Of a stretch of DNA of 7,727 nucleotides, positions 1-4,073 are shown in pieces. The notes under the pieces were generated by a model, which was given only the letters and a program-made list of their open reading frames with translations, made no database searches and was not told the origin of the DNA. Position 1 is the stretch's first letter. Each line of letters begins with the position of its first letter. The translations under genes were made by a program, and so were the position numbers. Location of the stretch: NCBI GenBank assembly GCA_023419055.1, contig JAEZYO010000544.1:1-7727 (forward strand), written 5' to 3'. The DNA is from Pseudomonadota bacterium. Lineage in GTDB: Bacteria; Myxococcota; Polyangia; Polyangiales; Polyangiaceae.

Positions 1-237
1 GCTCGAAGTGGTGCAGAGCGCGATCGTCGTGCGAAACACGGTGATACCGAGATCGGTGCTCACCGGGCGGTCGAGAAAGGCGGGCGGCGCTGATTTTCCC
101 TGGATCCGAATGGTGCGTCCCTCGAAACTCGACTCCTCTCCGACCAGGTTGACGGTCACCTGGAAGGTGCGCTGCTCCGCGGCCGGACAGCACCCCAACA
201 CGAAGGCACCTCCGAGCACCACGAGCGAGTCCCTCAT
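1..237 (-). CDS. Putative lipoprotein, N-terminal 79 residues only (runs off left edge)
   Basis: An open frame starts at the ATG at 237-235 and stays open to base 1, so the C-terminus is missing. The first residues, MRDSLVVLGGAFVLGCC, form a short signal peptide with only one basic residue and a lipobox-like V-L-G-C, predicting lipid attachment at Cys16. Cys17 follows directly. The mature part begins PAAEQRTFQVTVNLVGEE, which looks like a beta-strand-rich extracytoplasmic domain, but I recognise no family. An in-frame TGA lies upstream (around 271-276). No good Shine-Dalgarno precedes the ATG; an in-frame TTG four codons upstream is an alternative start. The gene is separated by 289 bases from the Cys-rich lipoprotein gene and probably has its own promoter. 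The start and export signal make a real gene likely; the function is unknown. Confidence 0.6.
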   Translation of the reverse strand, partial: MRDSLVVLGGAFVLGCCPAAEQRTFQVTVNLVGEESSFEGRTIRIQGKSAPPAFLDRPVSTDLGITVFRTTIALCTTSS

Positions 238-249
238 CGCGAGTGGCAA

Positions 250-284
250 CGTATGCGACTGCCGAGGATCACGTCAATCGTCAA
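250..284 (-). promoter_or_regulatory. Candidate housekeeping-type promoter for the left-edge lipoprotein gene
   Basis: On the minus strand two adjacent copies of ATTGACG (285-279 and 278-272) each give a TTGACG hexamer, a strong -35-like match. From the second copy, a 16-base spacer leads to CATACG (255-250), only a weak -10 match. The predicted transcript start would fall only a few bases before the ATG at 237, so the message would be nearly leaderless, which fits the absence of a Shine-Dalgarno. The -35 is seen clearly; the -10 and the promoter call are inferred. Confidence 0.3.
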
Positions 285-306
285 TTCTTCGAAAGCTCTG
301 GTCGTT

Positions 307-316
307 CGACCGGTCG
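307..316. repeat. 10-base palindrome, possible operator
   Basis: CGACCGGTCG reads identically on both strands. It lies about 70 bases upstream of the left-edge lipoprotein start and inside one copy of the near-direct repeat GTCGTTCGACCG (301-312; second copy 347-358). A second inverted repeat, CGAGT-CGA-ACTCG, lies at 335-347. The spacing would suit a repressor or activator site, but short GC palindromes also arise by chance in this composition. Confidence 0.25.
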
Positions 317-500
317 TCACAGTCGCGTCGTTCTCGAGTCGAACTCGTCTTTCGACCGATGCGCGCACGGCGACTGGCGAATCGATGACTTCATGATCGT
401 GCGTCGGAGAGGCCGAGTTCGGAAAGCATCCTTCGCCGAATACTCGGGACTCATGACAGCTGCTTCATCATGGTGCCGGCGAGATGGGAGAGATGACGCG

Positions 501-521
501 CGCTCCTCGCGCCTCGGAGCG
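501..521 (-). terminator. Possible transcription terminator after the three-gene operon
   Basis: Perfect 6-base arms CGCTCC and GGAGCG flank a 9-base loop, starting about five bases after the TGA of the Cys-rich lipoprotein gene. The position suits an intrinsic terminator of the operon read leftward. The following bases (CGCGTCATCTCTCCC) lack a real run of T, so termination would be weak or factor-dependent. Confidence 0.3.
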
Positions 522-526
522 AGCCA

Positions 527-1489
527 TCAGTCGTCGTCGCTCGCCTTGCATTTGCCGCTGCCGACCGCGCTCTCGCACTCCTTTGTCGCGGAGGTGGCAG
601 CCGTAGCGTGCGATACGAGGCATTGCTGTGTCTCCCCGCTGTCATAGCCGAGCGCAGGGGTGACCCCGTAATTGGCCAGGTCGGTGCGGTCCAGGCAGAG
701 CTCGCTGCATTTCGCGAGGTTCGCGAAGGAGTGCTTTCCCGTCTTGCACGCGGAGAGCACGATCGAGCAGTACCCTTCGCAGGTCGACCCGCACTGGCCG
801 TTGCCCGCAGGGCCGGCACTCTTGCAATGAGCTGCGGGTGACAGCGCGGCGAGCGTCGCTTGCGATTGGCGACAGGCCACGGAGTTCCCCGAGGTCGAAA
901 GAACGGTGCCGAGCGGCAGGAGCGCGCACACGGCGAGACACTCCTGTTCATTTCGATACTGCGCGTACTCGCCGCTGCAGTTCGCGAGCACGCTCGCGCA
1001 ATAGCTCTGACAGCTCAGCGACGGCGGTTCCTCGCTGCCCGCGCTACCGCCGGACGCGGAGCTGCCTCCGCTGCTCGAGGTGCCGCCGCTGCTCGGCTCG
1101 CCCCCGCTCCCGGTTCCGCCGCTTCCCCCGCTCGAGGTGTCTGCTCCGGCCGCGCCTGAGGTTCCACCGGTCGCCGGCGACCCAGCGACCCCTCCATCAC
1201 TATGGCTCGGAGGTAGTTCTGGCTCCGAATCATCGGGCGACTCACCGGTAGACGGCGCAGCACCAACTCCGCCGTCCGAACCTTCTGGTCCAGATGAACC
1301 TTGCGAGGCGTCGTCTTCATCGGAGCTCCCGTTCTGGTGGGTGCCGCCCGAGCCTTTCCCCGAAGCGCCGGGGAGGGGGCCCGAGTCGGGTAGCGTAGAG
1401 TCGCGATCGTCGAGATGAGCGTCCTCGATGCCCAGCACGTCGGCGCAGCCCGAGATGGCGAGCAACGAGAACAGGGCTGCGGCGCGCAT
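527..1489 (-). CDS. Cys-rich lipoprotein with two tandem eight-cysteine modules
   Basis: A 320-residue predicted lipoprotein of unknown function. MRAAALFSLLAISGC is a signal peptide with lipobox I-S-G-C, lipidated at Cys15, followed by ADVLGIEDA, a mature start I associate with myxobacterial lipoproteins. Residues 30-152 are a Gly/Ser/Asp/Glu-rich linker, probably disordered. Residues 160-314 hold 16 cysteines in two modules (160-233 and 237-314), each beginning with exactly C-x3-C-x6-C-x12-C-x3-C and ending with three more widely spaced cysteines. The even count suggests all are disulfide-bonded outside the cytoplasm. The tail is acidic (ASDDD). The ATG at 1489 was chosen because it gives the signal peptide, overlaps the upstream TGA (TGATG) and has AGGGGG upstream; an upstream frame to 1696 is just antisense-like Arg-rich shadow. 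As last gene of the kinase operon it may be a surface ligand, sensor or partner; that is inference. Confidence 0.88.
   Translation of the reverse strand: MRAAALFSLLAISGCADVLGIEDAHLDDRDSTLPDSGPLPGASGKGSGGTHQNGSSDEDDASQGSSGPEGSDGGVGAAPSTGESPDDSEPELPPSHSDGGVAGSPATGGTSGAAGADTSSGGSGGTGSGGEPSSGGTSSSGGSSASGGSAGSEEPPSLSCQSYCASVLANCSGEYAQYRNEQECLAVCALLPLGTVLSTSGNSVACRQSQATLAALSPAAHCKSAGPAGNGQCGSTCEGYCSIVLSACKTGKHSFANLAKCSELCLDRTDLANYGVTPALGYDSGETQQCLVSHATAATSATKECESAVGSGKCKASDDD
1034..1192 (-). repeat. Low-complexity Gly/Ser linker with in-frame repeats
   Basis: This stretch encodes residues 100-152 of the Cys-rich lipoprotein, almost only Gly, Ser, Thr, Ala and Glu. The DNA contains exact repeats, such as GCTCGAGGTG at 1073-1082 and 1130-1139 (57 bases, 19 codons apart) and CCGCTGCTCG at 1068-1077 and 1086-1095. 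The spacing in multiples of three and the preserved frame suggest growth by slippage or small duplication. Its likely role is a flexible spacer lifting the Cys-rich modules off the membrane anchor. Confidence 0.75.
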
Positions 1490-2412
1490 CAGAAGCGCCC
1501 CCTGAGCTCGAGCGAGGCCGCGCTCGAGCGCACCTTGGGGCCGAGCACGATCTCCTTCCCCGACTCGTCGTCGGGTGCGGACAGCACGAGCACGAGGCCC
1601 GTCAGCGCCAGGGCGCCGCCTGCTGCGAAGCTGACGGTCGAGGCGGTCGCGAAGGTCTGTGCCTCGTCGCGCAGCTCGACCCCCTGCGCCGAACAAGAGT
1701 TCTCGTCATCGGGAGCGCACTCGTCGAGCGACGCGTCGTTCTTGCCGCGCGCGATGAACCCGAACACGCCCCCTCCAACCAGACCGAGCACCCCGGCGCC
1801 CAGCGTCGCGTAGCCCGAAGTGCGCTGGAAGGAGCTCGACTGAGCGTCCGCGAGCTTCGGCACCTTGACGTTCAACCTGGTGGGAGCCGAGGGGACCACG
1901 ATTTCCTTCGAATAAGGCACCTTTCCCGGTGCCGTGACCAGCAGGCGCTGAAAGCCGGGATCGACCGGGATGGGGACGCCGAGAGACGCCGGAGGTAGCT
2001 TGGTGCCGGCGAGGCGGACGACCTGACCCGATGTCGACTCCACCGTTACGGTGACGTAGGAGAGCTGCTTCGCGATGGCCTTCTCTCGCACCTCCGCGAT
2101 GCGCTCGCGCTCGACCTGCCCTGCGGCCTCGGCTTGTGAGCGCGCCTCGCGAAAGGTGGCCCACGCGCTCGCGTTCCGCCCTTCGTGCTCGTAGCAGTCG
2201 GCGAGGTAGAGCAAGGTCCCGATTCCGGCGTCGAGCTCCTGGCTCGCCTCGAGCTTGCGGCAAGCCTCGGGATAGCGGCGCTCCTCCATCAGCGCGACCG
2301 CCTCTTGGAAGAGGGTCTCGGCTTGCGCCTTGTTCGCGGTGTTGCCCTGCGCGAGGGAGGGCATGGAGAACACCGCCACCGCGAGCGGCAAGGATTCCAA
2401 CCAACGCATCAT
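1489..2412 (-). CDS. Secreted TPR/PEGA-like membrane protein, kinase-linked
   Basis: A 307-residue protein of a type often found beside Ser/Thr kinases in myxobacteria; the exact role is unknown. Residues 1-21 are a signal peptide ending S-L-A before Q22. Residues 28-115 are helical and TPR-like (ETLFQEAVALMEERRYPEAC, then LLYLADCYEHEGR and AWATFREARS). Residues 119-187 look like a PEGA-type beta domain (VTVTVES..., VDPGFQRLLVTAPGK). Two Gly/Ala-rich hydrophobic segments (about 200-221 and 254-278) flank an acidic loop with Cys232 and Cys240. The protein ends LELRGRF. I chose the first ATG at 2412: GGAGG lies six bases upstream, and it overlaps the kinase stop as ATGA; the second in-frame ATG at 2409 is an equal alternative. 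It probably binds partners in the periplasm through its TPR region. Domain calls are by eye. Confidence 0.85.
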   Translation of the reverse strand: MMRWLESLPLAVAVFSMPSLAQGNTANKAQAETLFQEAVALMEERRYPEACRKLEASQELDAGIGTLLYLADCYEHEGRNASAWATFREARSQAEAAGQVERERIAEVREKAIAKQLSYVTVTVESTSGQVVRLAGTKLPPASLGVPIPVDPGFQRLLVTAPGKVPYSKEIVVPSAPTRLNVKVPKLADAQSSSFQRTSGYATLGAGVLGLVGGGVFGFIARGKNDASLDECAPDDENSCSAQGVELRDEAQTFATASTVSFAAGGALALTGLVLVLSAPDDESGKEIVLGPKVRSSAASLELRGRF

Positions 2413-3863
2413 CGTCTTCCTCCGAAGCTCGAGCGGTCCCAAGCGTCGTTGGGGCGCTCGACGTGACGCACCACGGGTGGAGGCGCGGCGAGCACTCGCG
2501 CCGGCGCGACGTCACTCTCTAGCGTGGACTCAGTCGTGGTTTCGGCGTCGGCCCGAGCCCGCGCGGGCTTCTTCCGCGGGCGAGGAGCGGGGAGCACGCT
2601 CGGCTTCGGGATCGGCGCGGGGGTGACCGACGGGATCGGTGCGGGCGGCACGAGAGCGCTGCCGTCCGGTGCCGCGTCCCGCGCTGCGTCCGTCCCTGCG
2701 TCACTCGCGAGCAGCGGCTCGACGGGCGCCACCAGGCTCGAGCTCAGAGCAGTAGCGTCGCGGCTCTGACGAGCGGCGGCGTTGGCGGCGAGCGCGAGGC
2801 AAGTCGCCGACGCCAGGAAGACGCCGCCGAGGGCCCAATAGCCCAGGTGCGTCCTCAGCGACGCTTTCGGCTTCGGCTTGGTGGTGATGGTCGACCCGTG
2901 GAGCTGCTCGGATTGAGAGCTCTGCCGCGCCGTCCAGCTGTTGCTCGCGAGCGTGTGCGCGATGCGGAGCGCGCGATCCGAGGACGACGAGCTTCCGAAA
3001 GGCAGCAGCGCTTCGGCGAGCTCCTTGACGCTTTGAAAGCGCTCTTCGCGGCGCTTGGCCAGACACTTCAAGATCACCTGCTCGAGGCCCTCCGGCAGGC
3101 TTTGTCGCAGGGAGCGCGGCGGCGCGGGGTTCGCCTCGAGCACGAGCGTGCAGAGGCTCGGGATGGTGTCCGCTTTGAACGGAGGAGCACCGACCACGAG
3201 CTCGTAGAGCGTCGCGCCGAGCGACCAGATGTCGGCGCGCTGGTCGATGTCCTGCGAGCCGCGCATCTGCTCGGGCGACATGTACTGAGGCGAGCCGACC
3301 GCTGTCGCTTGCGTGAGCGAGCGCCCGGTGCCGCGGAGCTGCTTCGAGATGCCGAAATCCAGGATCTTGAGGACGGCGGTTCCGTCCGGCTGGCGCGCGA
3401 TGAAGAGGTTTTCGGGCTTCAGATCGCGGTGAACGATGCCGAGCGCGTGTGCCTCCGCGACACCTTCGCAAGCCTCGAGCAGCACGTCGACGGCTTCGCT
3501 GATCGGCAGCGGCGCCTCGCGCGTCGTGAGAAGGTCGTACAGGTCGCGGCCTTCGAGGTACTCGAGAACGATGAACGGCGTGCCTCCGTCGAGCCGACCT
3601 AGATCGAGCACGCGAACCACGTGCTCGCTGCGGAGGCGGGCCGAGGCGCGGGCCTCGTGGCACGCTCGCTCCGCGACGAGCTCCTGGTCTGGCAGATCCT
3701 CGCGGACGATCTTGATCGCTACCGGACGGTCGAGGTCGAGCTGCGTCGCTTTCCAGACGATGCCCATTCCGCCGACGCCGATGAGCTTCTCGATTCGGTA
3801 CTTGTCGGCGATCAGGCTGCCGGGGCCGATTCGGGGAGAGAGGGGAGAAGCTAGCTCGGACAT
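2409..3863 (-). CDS. Membrane-anchored Ser/Thr protein kinase (PknB/Hanks type)
   Basis: A 484-residue kinase transferring phosphate from ATP to Ser/Thr of target proteins. All main Hanks motifs are present: glycine loop G-V-G-G-M-G at 29-34, catalytic Lys51 in VAIK, HRDLKPEN at 145-152 with Asp147 as base, DFG at 169-171, SPE (usual APE) at 196-198, and DIWSLG at 211-216. So it should be active. The domain ends near 290. A Ser-rich stretch and KPKPK precede one membrane segment (about 340-361), with the kinase inside. The tail (364-484) is Pro/Ala-rich with a basic patch (PRPRKKPARARA) and no recognisable sensor domain such as PASTA. ATG at 3863 was chosen because it puts the standard short leader before the kinase fold and sits just downstream of the -24/-12 promoter; it lacks a clear Shine-Dalgarno. 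Upstream TTG 3980 and ATG 3896 lie at or before the promoter. First gene of the operon. Confidence 0.95.
   Translation of the reverse strand: MSELASPLSPRIGPGSLIADKYRIEKLIGVGGMGIVWKATQLDLDRPVAIKIVREDLPDQELVAERACHEARASARLRSEHVVRVLDLGRLDGGTPFIVLEYLEGRDLYDLLTTREAPLPISEAVDVLLEACEGVAEAHALGIVHRDLKPENLFIARQPDGTAVLKILDFGISKQLRGTGRSLTQATAVGSPQYMSPEQMRGSQDIDQRADIWSLGATLYELVVGAPPFKADTIPSLCTLVLEANPAPPRSLRQSLPEGLEQVILKCLAKRREERFQSVKELAEALLPFGSSSSSDRALRIAHTLASNSWTARQSSQSEQLHGSTITTKPKPKASLRTHLGYWALGGVFLASATCLALAANAAARQSRDATALSSSLVAPVEPLLASDAGTDAARDAAPDGSALVPPAPIPSVTPAPIPKPSVLPAPRPRKKPARARADAETTTESTLESDVAPARVLAAPPPVVRHVERPNDAWDRSSFGGRR
2417..2423 (-). promoter_or_regulatory. Strong ribosome binding site for the TPR/PEGA-like gene
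   Basis: GGAGGAA on the minus strand, with GGAGG ending six bases before the ATG at 2412 and nine before the second ATG at 2409. It lies inside the last codons of the kinase gene, so the downstream protein can be translated by fresh initiation as well as by coupling through the ATGA overlap. It is the best Shine-Dalgarno in the window. Confidence 0.75.
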
Positions 3864-3898
3864 GGGGTCGGAACGGACGCGCCGTCGCGACCACATCG

Positions 3899-3914
3899 AG
3901 CAAGGTCGGTGCCA
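3899..3914 (-). promoter_or_regulatory. Sigma-54 (-24/-12) promoter of the kinase operon
   Basis: The minus strand reads TGGCAC, then five bases (CGACC), then TTGCT. This matches the core RpoN consensus TGGCAC-N5-TTGC(A/T) at every core position with exact spacing; only the flanking Y and G are not met. It points at the kinase. Transcription would start near 3888, leaving a leader of about 25 bases before the ATG at 3863. Sigma-54 promoters need an AAA+ enhancer-binding protein, which fits the palindrome 40 bases further upstream. Myxobacteria are known for many sigma-54 activators. The element is seen; its use is inferred. Confidence 0.7.
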
Positions 3915-3953
3915 CACTCGAAAGGAGCCCGGCCGTGGTGTGCACTCAGCACT

Positions 3954-3966
3954 GATCGGGCCGATC
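3954..3966. promoter_or_regulatory. Perfect 13-base inverted repeat, candidate enhancer-binding site
   Basis: GATCGG-G-CCGATC has perfect 6-base arms around a single base. Its centre is about 70 bases upstream of the predicted sigma-54 transcript start, the usual zone for an activator's upstream site. A related pair of half-sites, CCGAT-N7-ATCGG, lies at 4028-4044. A weaker GTGC-TGAGT-GCAC repeat (minus strand) lies between this site and the promoter. Which activator would bind is unknown. Confidence 0.4.
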
Positions 3967-4027
3967 CCTGCGAGAACCAAGGCTCGGCGCGCGGGCCCTG
4001 GGACCGGCGGGAGGTGTGCGGTCGGGG

Positions 4028-4044
4028 CCGATTGCCACGATCGG
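4028..4044. repeat. Inverted repeat after the tamB stop: second half-site pair or weak terminator stem
   Basis: CCGAT and ATCGG arms (5 bases) surround a 7-base loop, about 30 bases downstream of the TGA of the TamB-family gene. The arms repeat the GATCGG/CCGATC half-sites of the palindrome at 3954-3966, which favours a second binding site. It could instead be a weak hairpin ending the tamB message, but no T run follows. Apart from this, the palindrome and the promoter, I see nothing in 3864-4073; no frame there is convincing. Confidence 0.25.
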
Positions 4045-4073
4045 GGGGCCTCCGGTGCATCACTCCGCCGAGT

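Larger units (their letters stand above)
238..526. other. Intergenic region between two lipoprotein genes
   Basis: This 289-base gap is visibly less GC-rich than the flanking genes and has no convincing reading frame on the minus strand; the longest ATG frame I could read there is about 25 codons without a Shine-Dalgarno. It holds a candidate hairpin next to the upstream stop codon (501-521), a perfect 10-base palindrome (307-316), an inverted repeat CGAGT-CGA-ACTCG (335-347), a near-direct repeat GTCGTTCGACCG / GTCTTTCGACCG (301-312 and 347-358), and a tandem ATTGACG pair close to the downstream start. The plus-strand frames crossing it run antisense into the neighbouring genes and are not supported. 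Confidence 0.7.

Noticed and set aside
310..388. A 25-codon minus-strand frame starting MKSSIRQS in the 238-526 gap
   Set aside because: No Shine-Dalgarno, no signal or conserved feature, and a length expected by chance.
8..647. Plus-strand open frames (8-388 and 243-647) across the left end
   Set aside because: They are antisense to the partial lipoprotein, the gap and the 3' end of the Cys-rich lipoprotein, with Arg/Ser-rich content and no motif.
1034..1192. The repetitive Gly/Ser-coding DNA as a possible CRISPR or intergenic repeat array
   Set aside because: The repeats are short, irregular and in frame within a lipoprotein linker; there are no regular spacers.
1490..1696. Upstream extension of the Cys-rich lipoprotein frame
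   Set aside because: It would bury the signal peptide and lipobox behind 69 Arg-rich residues and overlap the TPR/PEGA-like gene deeply.
2701..3945. A 414-codon minus-strand frame over the kinase gene
   Set aside because: Arg/Pro/Ala-rich shadow in another frame of the same strand; the kinase frame carries every Hanks motif.
3864..3980. Upstream extension of the kinase (TTG at 3980 or ATG at 3896)
   Set aside because: The added residues have no homology-like character, lack a Shine-Dalgarno and lie at or before the -24/-12 promoter; the 3863 ATG gives the usual N-terminus.
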